Shown here: in pieces, positions 5,299 to 12,185 of the stretch
Position numbering within the stretch: the stretch's first letter is position 1
Layout of the letters: every line of letters starts with the position of its first letter
Origin: an uncultured Alphaproteobacteria bacterium
GTDB lineage: Bacteria; Pseudomonadota; Alphaproteobacteria; RF32; CAG-239
DNA: 12,185 nucleotides
NCBI GenBank assembly: GCA_944391365.1
Contig: CALXTH010000109.1
Span: 1-12,185 of the forward strand
Direction of reading: 5' to 3'
Position numbers and translations under genes: made by a program
The notes under the pieces: generated by a model
Told to the model about the DNA's origin: nothing
Database searches by the model: none
Seen by the model: only the letters and a program-made list of their open reading frames with translations

Positions 5299-6093
5299 TT
5301 AACCATCGAGCTCCAAAACCAACGGCGTATGGTCTGAAGGTTTCTCCCCCAGCCGCGGCGACTTGTCCACATAACAATCAACCAAAGCGTCAACGGCTTT
5401 CGGCGACAACAGAAAATAATCGATTCGCATACCCCAGTCGGCATTCAGCGCGTTTCCGGAATAATCCCAAAAAGTATACCCGGTTTCATCCGGGTGCTTC
5501 ACCCGATAAGCATCGTACCACCCCTGATACAGCACCGCCATAAACCGCTGGCGGACTTCCTCCCGGCACAAAGCATTATTGCGAAACGCCGCCGGATCAT
5601 ACACGTCATTATCTGTCAAAATCACATTATAATCCCCGCCGAGCACCACTTTTTTGCCGCTATCCAAAAGTTCCCGCGTATGCTGATAAAAAGCCTCCAT
5701 CCACCGCAGCTTATATACAAATTTGGAGTCATCATCCGGATTGTTATACGGCGGATTCCCATTGGGCAGATAAATTGCCGCCACAATCAGCTCCGCCCCG
5801 TCAACATCAAGAACCGCTTCCAGATAACGGGCATTTTCATCTTCGAACCCTGGCAGCCCTTCCCGGACAGACTTGATTTTATAACGGCTGAGCACCGCTA
5901 CACCGTTGTAACTCTTCTGTCCCAACATCCGGATATCATACCCGGCCAGTTGAAGATCAAACCGCGGAAAATCATTAAATTCACACTTAATCTCCTGCAA
6001 GAGCACCACATCTGGAACCGCCTCCCCCAGCCATTTCAGCAGATTCGGCAGCCGCGCATTAACCGAGTTTACATTATATGTTGCAATTTTCAT
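5299..6093 (-). CDS. xth: Exodeoxyribonuclease III (AP endonuclease)
   Basis: Cytoplasmic Mg-dependent nuclease of the exonuclease-endonuclease-phosphatase family. It cuts DNA 5' to abasic sites and trims 3' ends in base excision repair. The 264 residues match the usual length. All family motifs are present: 'TYNVNSVNARL' (Asn7), 'LLQEIK' (metal ligand Glu34), 'YLPNG' (Tyr108), 'GGDYNV' (Asp154, Asn156), 'RIDYFLLS' (Asp225) and 'KPSDHTPL' (Asp254, His255). ATG at 6093 has AAGG 8 nt upstream and starts directly at the first beta strand, as usual. It is divergent from dgt across 67 nt and could be named xthA; paralogues cannot be excluded from one window. No clear terminator follows. Confidence 0.97.
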   Translation of the reverse strand: MKIATYNVNSVNARLPNLLKWLGEAVPDVVLLQEIKCEFNDFPRFDLQLAGYDIRMLGQKSYNGVAVLSRYKIKSVREGLPGFEDENARYLEAVLDVDGAELIVAAIYLPNGNPPYNNPDDDSKFVYKLRWMEAFYQHTRELLDSGKKVVLGGDYNVILTDNDVYDPAAFRNNALCREEVRQRFMAVLYQGWYDAYRVKHPDETGYTFWDYSGNALNADWGMRIDYFLLSPKAVDALVDCYVDKSPRLGEKPSDHTPLVLELDG

Positions 6094-6160
6094 CTGTTAA
6101 CCTTTATTAAATTTTAGCCCGCTATACTTCAAAATAATATCAGAAAAAAGGAAAAATGCA

Positions 6161-7321
6161 ATGGAACTTGCAACTTATGCGACCACCGCGCAAAACAGCC
6201 GCGGCCGTCAGTATCCAGACTTTCCCAACATCAACCGCTCACCGTTCCAGCGCGACCGGGACCGCCTGATTCATTCCGCGGCATTTCGCCGTCTGGATGG
6301 TAAAACCCAGGTTTTCGCCTATCATGAAGGCAAAAACTACCGCACCCGCCTCACCCACAGCATTGAGGTATCGCAAATTCCCCGCACCCTGTGCAAAAGC
6401 CTCGGCCTGAACGAAGAACTCGGTGAGGCCGTCGCCCTGGCTCACGACCTCGGACACTCCCCCTTCGGCCACGCCGGCGAACGGGCGCTTCAAAACGCCA
6501 TGAAAAAATTCGGCGGTTTTGACCACAATGTCAATTCGTTGAAAATCATGACCAAACTTGAGACCCGCTATCCTGAATTTCCGGGACTCAACCTCTCATG
6601 GGAAACCATCGAATCAACCGTCAAACACAACGGTCCGGTCAACAAAATTATCGCTCCTTACCTCAAAAAATTCAACAAAAGTTTCGACCTTGACCTGCAA
6701 CATTACCCGGCCTTGGAAGGACAGGTTGCCGGCATAGCCGACGACATCGCCTACAACAATCATGACATCGACGACGGCTTCCGTGCCGGCTTTTTTTCAA
6801 TAAACGACCTGCGCGCTCTTCCGTTCATGGATGAAATCATCACAACCTTTCTCAAAAAATACCCAAATTGCGCCGACAACCCCAGCCTGGTAATTTACAA
6901 CGTCACCCGCAGCATGATCACCCGGATGATTTTCGACGTCATGGAATTTTCCGCGGCCAACCTCCGCCGCCACAATATCCGCACACCGGAAGATGCCAGA
7001 CGACATCCGGGATTCATCATTGGCTTTTCCGCAAAAATGCAAAATGAAATCAAACAACTGCGCTCATTTCTTAAAGAAAACTTTTATACCGCCACACCGA
7101 TTGCCCGCATGGATATGAAGTCTCAAAGACTGGTTGAAGAACTCTTCGCCCTGTTTATGGACAATCCGAAACTTCTCCCACAGGAAGAACGTTCCCGTCT
7201 TCCCGCATCGCTCAAAGACCGTGATACGGCAGAAATCATTTGCGACTACATCGCCGGCATGACCGATGTCATGGCCATAGAAGAGCACCGAAAATTATTT
7301 AACCCATCATCCAGATTTTAA
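6161..7321 (+). CDS. dgt: Deoxyguanosinetriphosphate triphosphohydrolase-like protein (HD domain)
   Basis: Hydrolyses dNTPs, classically dGTP, to the deoxynucleoside and triphosphate in the cytoplasm; 386 residues, typical of the alphaproteobacterial type. The HD metal site is visible: His66 in 'RTRLTHSIEV', His95-Asp96 in 'ALAHDLGHSPFGHAGE', and a distal Asp in 'GIADDIAYNNHDIDDGF' (about 191-207). The N-terminal 'RDRDRLIHSAAFRRLDGKTQVF' segment is the family signature ahead of the HD motif. ATG at 6161 follows AAGGAAAA (6148-6155). A TATACT at 6123-6128 may be a -10 box, but I see no good -35. Downstream is the SPOR-domain gene; in alphaproteobacteria I recall argS standing between them. Confidence 0.95.
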   Translation: MELATYATTAQNSRGRQYPDFPNINRSPFQRDRDRLIHSAAFRRLDGKTQVFAYHEGKNYRTRLTHSIEVSQIPRTLCKSLGLNEELGEAVALAHDLGHSPFGHAGERALQNAMKKFGGFDHNVNSLKIMTKLETRYPEFPGLNLSWETIESTVKHNGPVNKIIAPYLKKFNKSFDLDLQHYPALEGQVAGIADDIAYNNHDIDDGFRAGFFSINDLRALPFMDEIITTFLKKYPNCADNPSLVIYNVTRSMITRMIFDVMEFSAANLRRHNIRTPEDARRHPGFIIGFSAKMQNEIKQLRSFLKENFYTATPIARMDMKSQRLVEELFALFMDNPKLLPQEERSRLPASLKDRDTAEIICDYIAGMTDVMAIEEHRKLFNPSSRF

Positions 7322-7398
7322 AAAGCTGGTAATAAATTATAAATCTTTAAACACTATACTGTCCTTAAAATTGATTCGTAAACACAGGAAGATCAAAA

Positions 7399-8388
7399 AT
7401 GTTTCAAGAATTTCCGGATGATAATCTGAACAGCAGTTTCTTAAGCGAACGGCGGCAGAAAATCGCAGAAGAAAGCGTCTTTAACATTGAAGAACGCAAA
7501 AATGACCTGCGCCGCTCCAAAAGCGTTTTCATCGGCGCCGTTTCCGGTCTGGCACTGGCCGGCATTGTCGGCTGGTTTGCTCTTTCGCCGCGCTATGCCG
7601 GAGAAACACCGACAGAAATTCCGACCATCCGCCGGCCGCAGACAGCCGTAAAAGTCCTGCCGGAAAATCCGGGCGGAATGGAAATTCTCAACCAGGACAA
7701 AAGTGTCTATGACGTTATCGACAATGCTGACACCGCAGCACCCCATGTTGAAAGCATTTTGCCGCCGCCGGAACAGCCGATTATGCCGGAGATAAAACCG
7801 GCCGCGGACTCTCAGCCGGCTCCGACCTCAACGGCCGCCCAAACTCAGGCCATTGAAGAAGAAACCGTTGTCGCCTCGGCACCGGTCAAAGCCCCGGTCG
7901 AAGTCAAAGCCGTCGTTAATGAAGAACCTGAGGTAAAACTGCCGACAATCAAAGAAGCCGCACAAAAACAGGCTGAAACGGCTCTCAAAGCCAAACCGGT
8001 CAAAGCCGCCGCTTTGCCGGCCGCCTCCGGACAACCTGTTGCCGCCGTCTCAAAATCAACGGCCGGCCTGCTTGATAAAATGGCCCGCGAAAAACCGGCA
8101 GATGCTCCTCGTCCGACCGCTTCGGCCACACCGGCCGCAAAAGGCAGCTGGATGGTGCAGCTGATGTCCTCACCAAATCAAAAAGCCGTAACCTCAGCCT
8201 GGAATGGCCTGGTCAAAAAACATTCTGCTCTGTCCGGCGAACATCATGAAATTGAAACCGCAGACCTCGGCGCCAAAGGAACATATTACCGCCTGCTGGC
8301 CGGAAACTTTTCAGAACGCGCCGGAGCCGACAAACTCTGCAATACCATCAAGAAACAGGGCGGAACCTGCATTGTAAAGAAAAAATAA
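7399..8388 (+). CDS. SPOR-domain bitopic membrane protein
   Basis: Probably a cell-envelope protein that binds denuded glycan strands at the division site; 329 residues. Order: a charged cytoplasmic N-terminus (1-42), one membrane segment (about 43-62, 'VFIGAVSGLALAGIVGWFAL'), a long Pro/Ala/Glu-rich periplasmic linker (about 65-245), and a C-terminal SPOR domain (about 249-329: 'GSWMVQLMSSPNQKAV', 'YYRLLAGNFSERAGADKLC', 'GGTCIVKKK'). SPOR proteins bind septal peptidoglycan lacking stem peptides. AGGAAG lies 9 nt before the ATG at 7399. TATACT at 7355-7360 may be a -10 box without a clear -35. The stop is one nt before the start of the M50 gene, so they form one transcript. It is the counterpart of the SPOR gene that sits before nagZ in many alphaproteobacteria. 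Confidence 0.9.
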   Translation: MFQEFPDDNLNSSFLSERRQKIAEESVFNIEERKNDLRRSKSVFIGAVSGLALAGIVGWFALSPRYAGETPTEIPTIRRPQTAVKVLPENPGGMEILNQDKSVYDVIDNADTAAPHVESILPPPEQPIMPEIKPAADSQPAPTSTAAQTQAIEEETVVASAPVKAPVEVKAVVNEEPEVKLPTIKEAAQKQAETALKAKPVKAAALPAASGQPVAAVSKSTAGLLDKMAREKPADAPRPTASATPAAKGSWMVQLMSSPNQKAVTSAWNGLVKKHSALSGEHHEIETADLGAKGTYYRLLAGNFSERAGADKLCNTIKKQGGTCIVKKK

Positions 8389-8389
8389 C

Positions 8390-9049
8390 ATGAGTATCAC
8401 CGGCATTATACTGACTTTTCTCCCGGCCATGATCGCCATCATCGCCCACGAGGTAGCTCATGGCTGGGTAGCTTGCCGGCTGGGGGATGAAACGGCAAAA
8501 AACGCCGGACGTTTGTCTCTCAATCCCTTAAAACATATCGACCTGTTCGGCACAATCGTCTTACCGGCAATCCTGATTCTGTCAAAAATAGGCATTGTCT
8601 TTGGCTGGGCCAAACCGGTTCCGGTCAATTACGGAAATTTTTCCAAACCGCGCCGCGATCTGGTCTTGACCGCTTCGGCGGGCATTCTGATGAATCTGTG
8701 GCTGGCATTGGTTTCAGCGCTTCTTTTGTATCTGAGCTCATTTATCCCGGCGCTTTATCTTCAGGGAATCATAAGCCTGTTCCTGTTGAACATGGTTGTC
8801 ATGAATATTCTGCTGGCCGTCTTCAACATCATCCCGATTCCGCCGCTGGACGGCTCCAAAATACTCTTCGGTTGGATAGACGCCCCGTGGGCACAAAGAT
8901 ATGTTAATGCAGAACAAAGCGGAATGGCCGCGCTGGTCATCCTGATTTTTATCTTACCTGTTCTTGGAAATTATGCCGGACTTGAGCTAAACATCATCGG
9001 AAGTTTTATCCTGAAAACAACAGCCGCTTTGGTATCCTTTCTGGTTTAA
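8390..9049 (+). CDS. Site-2 protease family (M50) intramembrane metalloprotease
   Basis: A multi-pass membrane zinc protease of the compact M50/S2P class without PDZ domain; 219 residues. The zinc-binding helix 'HEVAH' is at residues 20-24, with Glu21 catalytic. The third ligand is Asp154 in 'NIIPIPPLDGSKIL'. The segment 'FGWAKPVPVNYGNF' is typical of this subfamily. Hydrophobic stretches suggest four to six membrane segments, at about 5-28, 50-70, 88-140 and 170-215. ATG at 8390 lies one nt after the SPOR stop and has no good SD, so translation is probably coupled. nagZ follows after 12 nt. The substrate is unknown. Sitting between the SPOR gene and nagZ points to an envelope role, but that is inference. 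Confidence 0.92.
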   Translation: MSITGIILTFLPAMIAIIAHEVAHGWVACRLGDETAKNAGRLSLNPLKHIDLFGTIVLPAILILSKIGIVFGWAKPVPVNYGNFSKPRRDLVLTASAGILMNLWLALVSALLLYLSSFIPALYLQGIISLFLLNMVVMNILLAVFNIIPIPPLDGSKILFGWIDAPWAQRYVNAEQSGMAALVILIFILPVLGNYAGLELNIIGSFILKTTAALVSFLV

Positions 9050-9061
9050 ATAGAGCAACAC

Positions 9062-10144
9062 ATGAGCACAAAACCCGTTCTCGCTGCAATTTTATCCGTC
9101 TCCTCAACATCTTTGACCGATGATGAAAAACACTTTTTTGCTCAAACCAACCCGCTGGGTATTTCTCTGTTCAACCGCAATATCAACACCCCCGCTCAGC
9201 TGAAAGCCTTAATAAAAGAAATAAAAGAAACCATCGGCCGCCCGGATGTTCTCATTGCCATTGACCAGGAAGGCGGACGCGTCCGCCGCCTCAAAGAACC
9301 GGACTACCCCTCCTATGCCGGTCAACAGACCATCGGCCGCCTGTATACAGAAACCTCTCCGGAAACCGCCAAAGAAGCCTGCCGTCTCCATGCCGCTCTG
9401 ATCAGCCAAGACCTGCACAGTCTTGGAATCAATCTCAACTACGCCCCGGTATTGGATTTATGCCATCCGGACACCTCTCCGGCTCTGAGCAGCCGCTGTT
9501 TTTCATCTTCTCCGGACATCTGTGCCGACCTCGGCGGCATAATGGTTGAAACCTATCTGAACAACAACATCATCCCCTGTATCAAACATCTCCCCGGACA
9601 CGGCCGCGCCGTCACCGACCCTCACCTGAACCTTCCCGTGGTAACCGCTCCGCTGCAAGAACTTGAAGCAGATTTCGCCCCTTTCAAAAAATTAAAAAAC
9701 ACCCCCTGCGGCATGACCGCCCACATCGTCATTTCAGCCATAGACCCTGAGACCCCTGTCACTCAAAGCCCCGCAGCCATCCGCTTCATCAGAAACAATA
9801 TCGGCTTTAACGGCTTCCTGATCTCTGACGCACTGGACATGCACGCCCTGAAAGGCACCATGGCTCAAAAAGCACAAACCACCCTGAATGCCGGCTGCGA
9901 CGCCGTCTGTTATTGCGGCGGAAACCTCGCCGAAATGCGTCAAATCGCCGATACCGGACTTTTTCTGAGCGAAAAAGCGCTTGAACGCTTCCAAAAACTC
10001 ACCAAAATTTTTCAAAATCCCGTTGCTCCGGTGCCAACCTTGCCCAAAGAAAATATCACAAAATATCAAGAACTTATCGGAAAAATAATCCCGTATGAAG
10101 AAACCTACGACTCAACCGAAGTTCTCTTCCGGATGACCCGCTGA
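9062..10144 (+). CDS. nagZ: Beta-N-acetylhexosaminidase (glycoside hydrolase family 3)
   Basis: Removes N-terminal GlcNAc from anhydro-muropeptides in the cytoplasm during peptidoglycan recycling; 360 residues. GH3 NagZ signatures are present: 'IDQEGGRVRRL' (68-78), 'YAPVLDL' (127-133), the loop 'KHLPGHGRAVTDPH' (175-188), with the Asp186/His188 pair that acts as general acid/base in NagZ, and the nucleophile Asp256 in 'LISDALDM'. There is no signal peptide, in line with a cytosolic enzyme. Upstream SD is weak (TAGAG); the 12-nt gap to the M50 gene suggests a shared transcript. No scpA/scpB follow, unlike in many alphaproteobacteria as I recall them. No terminator hairpin is visible after the stop. 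Confidence 0.95.
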   Translation: MSTKPVLAAILSVSSTSLTDDEKHFFAQTNPLGISLFNRNINTPAQLKALIKEIKETIGRPDVLIAIDQEGGRVRRLKEPDYPSYAGQQTIGRLYTETSPETAKEACRLHAALISQDLHSLGINLNYAPVLDLCHPDTSPALSSRCFSSSPDICADLGGIMVETYLNNNIIPCIKHLPGHGRAVTDPHLNLPVVTAPLQELEADFAPFKKLKNTPCGMTAHIVISAIDPETPVTQSPAAIRFIRNNIGFNGFLISDALDMHALKGTMAQKAQTTLNAGCDAVCYCGGNLAEMRQIADTGLFLSEKALERFQKLTKIFQNPVAPVPTLPKENITKYQELIGKIIPYEETYDSTEVLFRMTR

Positions 10145-10235
10145 AATAAAAAAACATCCCTGACTTCAAATAGTTATAGCTTTTTCTTTTAAAGTATGTT
10201 AAAATAAAGCATAACCCGGAAAAAGGGAGAAAGCT

Positions 10236-10694
10236 ATGAACATATCCGCTACTAGAAAAGTATCCGGTTCTTCAGGCAGCAGCAAACGGGTCACACGCCC
10301 CGGAATAAACGAAGTCAGCTACTCCGCCGCTGCTCAGGAACAGCATGTTGAAACCATCGACGCCTCAAACAAAGTATCCGTCAATGTAGATTCCCGCGGC
10401 CGCGACCACGAGGAAGAATACCACCACGCACCGCAACACCCTCCCGTTCAGGAAGACATCTCCTCCGGCCGCAGCCTGATAAAAGGCTCGCTTGAAACCC
10501 TCAATACCGCCGAAATTCAGGAAGAAGCCTCCCCGTCGCAAAACCGCAATCAAAAAATAAACGTCTACGGCGCCAATCAGAATCTGTATGATAAAGAAGA
10601 AAACGCCGAACTCGACAAGTTCTATAACGAAAACTATGTCAAACATCTCTATGAAAACAACACCCCGCCGGACGACATTGATGAATTAATATAA
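10236..10694 (+). CDS. Hypothetical acidic hydrophilic protein
   Basis: I do not recognise it; 152 residues. It has no signal peptide or membrane segment. Residues 1-70 are polar and low in complexity ('KVSGSSGSSKRV', His-rich 'EEEYHHAPQHPP' near 59-70). The C-terminal part (about 107-152) is acidic and looks more ordered: 'INVYGANQNLYDKEE', 'LDKFYNENYVKHLYE', ending 'PPDDIDELI'. The strong SD AAAAAGGGAG (10221-10230) right before the ATG at 10236 and codon use like its neighbours make it a real gene. It follows nagZ by 91 nt, which contain AT-rich sequence and no clear promoter. Disorder with a C-terminal motif would suit a small adaptor or regulator, but this is a guess. Confidence 0.7.
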   Translation: MNISATRKVSGSSGSSKRVTRPGINEVSYSAAAQEQHVETIDASNKVSVNVDSRGRDHEEEYHHAPQHPPVQEDISSGRSLIKGSLETLNTAEIQEEASPSQNRNQKINVYGANQNLYDKEENAELDKFYNENYVKHLYENNTPPDDIDELI

Positions 10695-10984
10695 CAACGG
10701 CTTTCCCCGTCCGCCGTACATATTTTCGCTGCAACAAAACGTAACATTTGCCCCAAAACCGCCCCGGCGCCACCGTTGCCCTATTTATAAAGAAAAATTT
10801 TTTCCGGAACTTTTATTCTCTTTGTTTCAAAATATTTCAACCGCTATCCCTTGCCGGACAAAGCTCCTCCGGCCTCTTAACCTTTTGAAAACCTTTTCGT
10901 AACAATAAAAAATTTCATTTGTTTTGCCTGAGCGGATTTTCTCCCCTACCCTGAAAACATCATTCAACGAAAAAGGAGAAAACA
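10695..10984. other. 290-nt intergenic region before the acyltransferase-glmS operon
   Basis: No gene is seen on either strand. It contains a 6-bp hairpin GCCGGA (10853-10858) / TCCGGC (10868-10873) without a T run. A poor promoter-like pair TTGCCT (10924-10929) and TACCCT (10947-10952) has 17-nt spacing. The operon promoter should lie here, but I cannot place it with confidence. No glmS ribozyme-like motif is seen. Confidence 0.4.
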
Positions 10985-11503
10985 ATGAAAAACGGAAAAA
11001 ATTTTACCCTTGGCGAATACGTCATCTTAAAAAAGCCTGATAAACTCACCGTCGGCGACAACGTCCGCATTTCCGACTTCTGCCGCATCTCATCCGAATG
11101 CCGGATCGGCGACGACTGCGAAATCGCCACCGGCACCTACATTTCCGGCGGCAGCGACAAATACAAATTCACCATGGGCAGCTGCTCCAGCCTCGCCGCC
11201 GGCGTCCGTATCTGGCTCTCCAGCAACGACTATGTCAACGAACTCATCACCCATTCTCTGCCCGAAGTCAAAGAGATCGAAGGAGACGTCACCATGGAAA
11301 AATATACCGGCATCGGTACCAATTCCGTCGTCATGCCCGGCAATCACATCCCGGAAGGCGTCAGCATCGGCGCACTGAGCTTTGTGCCCTCCGGCTACAA
11401 ATTTGAACCCTGGACGGTTTACGCGGGCCGGCCGATTCGTCCCATCAAAAAGCGCAACCGGGAAAATGTCCTGAACACCCTGCGCAAACTCGGCCGCATT
11501 TAA
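10985..11503 (+). CDS. Hexapeptide-repeat (left-handed beta-helix) acyltransferase
   Basis: Probably transfers an acetyl or other acyl group to a sugar or related acceptor; 172 residues. Hexapeptide repeats run from about 20 to 55 ('LTVGDN VRISDF CRISSE CRIGDD'-type spacing) and resume at about 100-135 ('IGTNSVVMPGNHIPEGVSIGA'). The loop between them contains His90, a candidate catalytic base. The end 'FEPWTVYAGRPIRPIKKR' is the usual exit of the NodL/LacA/WbbJ-like acyltransferases. There is no nucleotidyltransferase domain, so it is not GlmU. The SD AAAAAGGAG precedes the ATG at 10985. glmS starts 33 nt after its stop with a similar SD, so the two are probably one operon. This suggests amino-sugar or surface-polysaccharide work, but the substrate cannot be told. 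Confidence 0.88.
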   Translation: MKNGKNFTLGEYVILKKPDKLTVGDNVRISDFCRISSECRIGDDCEIATGTYISGGSDKYKFTMGSCSSLAAGVRIWLSSNDYVNELITHSLPEVKEIEGDVTMEKYTGIGTNSVVMPGNHIPEGVSIGALSFVPSGYKFEPWTVYAGRPIRPIKKRNRENVLNTLRKLGRI

Positions 11504-11536
11504 TTCAGTCACCCCCAATCATCAAAGGAGAAACAC

Positions 11537-12185
11537 ATGTGTGGAATCACCGGTTACATCGGCAGCAAAAATCCCGTGGAATTTCTGTACCGCGGCCTCA
11601 AAAATCTTGAATACCGCGGATACGATTCGGCGGGAATAGCCCTGGGCACAACCACCCCTGACAACCTGACCGTTATCAAAGCCGTGGGAAAACTTGTCAA
11701 TCTTGAAAAGAAACTAACCTCTGTTGCAACCTCAACCGGCTTCAACCGGGGCATCGGACACATCCGCTGGGCAACCCACGGCAAAGCCACGCTCGAAAAC
11801 GCCCACCCGCACACCGCATTGAGCGGACGTCTGGCCATTGTTCACAACGGTATTATTGAAAACAACAAAGACTTAAAACAAAAACTTCTCGCCAAAGGTT
11901 ATGTTTTCAGCTCTGAAACCGATACGGAGGTTATCGCTCACCTGATTGCCGATTCGCTGCAAAACGGTCTTTCGCTCCGCCGGGCTGTAAGACAGGCTGT
12001 CAACCAGCTCCATGGATCTTATGCCCTGGGCATCATCTCCGCCGACAATCCCGATAAACTCATTGCCACCCGCAGCCGGGCGCCGCTGATTATCGGTTCG
12101 GCCGAACACGGAAACTTCATTGCCAGCGACATTCCCGCCCTGCTCGGTTCAGCCGGCGCCACCCTCAACCTCAATGACGGAGAAC
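11537..12185 (+). CDS. glmS: Glutamine-fructose-6-phosphate aminotransferase, N-terminal part (truncated by window edge)
   Basis: Makes glucosamine-6-phosphate from fructose-6-phosphate and glutamine in the cytoplasm, the first step toward UDP-GlcNAc. Only the class II glutamine amidotransferase domain (216 residues) is visible. 'MCGITGYIG' gives the N-terminal nucleophile Cys after Met removal. Further motifs are 'LEYRGYDSAGIAL' (24-36), 'GHIRWATHG' (74-82), 'VHNGIIEN' (102-109) and 'SSETDTEVIAHL' (125-136). The two SIS sugar-binding domains lie beyond the window. AAAGGAG is 6 nt upstream of the ATG at 11537. It is the second gene after the acyltransferase. The frame is open to the window end. 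Confidence 0.97.
   Translation, partial: MCGITGYIGSKNPVEFLYRGLKNLEYRGYDSAGIALGTTTPDNLTVIKAVGKLVNLEKKLTSVATSTGFNRGIGHIRWATHGKATLENAHPHTALSGRLAIVHNGIIENNKDLKQKLLAKGYVFSSETDTEVIAHLIADSLQNGLSLRRAVRQAVNQLHGSYALGIISADNPDKLIATRSRAPLIIGSAEHGNFIASDIPALLGSAGATLNLNDGE

Noticed and set aside
10190..10206. XerD half-site-like TATGTTAAAA before the acidic protein gene
   Set aside because: No XerC half-site lies at the right distance, and the position is far from the skew switch. Probably just AT-rich leader sequence.
10853..10873. Hairpin GCCGGA/TCCGGC as a terminator
   Set aside because: Only 6 bp with a 9-nt loop and no T run, and it lies about 160 nt after the nearest stop.

Overview
The window looks like part of the chromosome of an alphaproteobacterium, probably an uncultured or host-associated lineage. 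The signs are an AspRS C-terminus with the alphaproteobacterial-style '[11 protein letters not shown]' segment, a short cysteine-free L33, and a dgt / SPOR protein / nagZ cluster that I recall from alphaproteobacteria (usually with argS, which is absent here). The host-associated guess rests only on resemblance of the Cys-rich secreted proteins to ones I recall from gut alphaproteobacterial genomes. No phage, transposase, CRISPR array, rRNA or tRNA gene was found.

Layout. (1) 1-909: 3' part of aspS on +, ending in a strong terminator shared with the convergent gene. (2) 916-3349: an accessory-like island with two divergent genes for secreted Cys-rich proteins. Each has a near-consensus sigma-70-type promoter (TTTACA-N17-TATACT and TTTACA-N17-TATAAT), and they share a Cys module ending in 'CGGKYxxC'. 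The + gene contains palindromic repeats read in frame. (3) 1759-1890 and 3478-3650: two diverged copies of an unidentified structured element, with hairpins kept by compensatory changes; they flank the Cys-rich + gene. (4) 3651-6093: minus-strand housekeeping genes rpmG, an S41 peptidase that seems to lack a PDZ domain, and exonuclease III. (5) 6161-10694: plus-strand dgt, a SPOR-domain membrane protein, a site-2-protease-like M50 protein, nagZ and an unknown acidic protein. (6) 10985-12185: a hexapeptide-repeat acyltransferase 33 nt upstream of glmS, which runs off the end.

How the genes fit together. SPOR protein, NagZ and GlmS all touch peptidoglycan: binding of denuded glycan, muropeptide recycling and amino-sugar supply. 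Dgt and Xth serve dNTP balance and DNA repair. The Cys-rich pair is probably exported and disulfide-rich; its function is unknown.

The base composition of the + strand changes sharply. Bases 1 to about 960 are strongly G-rich over C. From about 3300 to the end the + strand is C-rich over G whatever the gene direction. The change lies inside the accessory island, so the island may sit at a replichore switch (terminus side) or an inversion breakpoint. The most unusual content is the pair of covarying structured elements and the palindromic repeats inside a secreted protein's reading frame.
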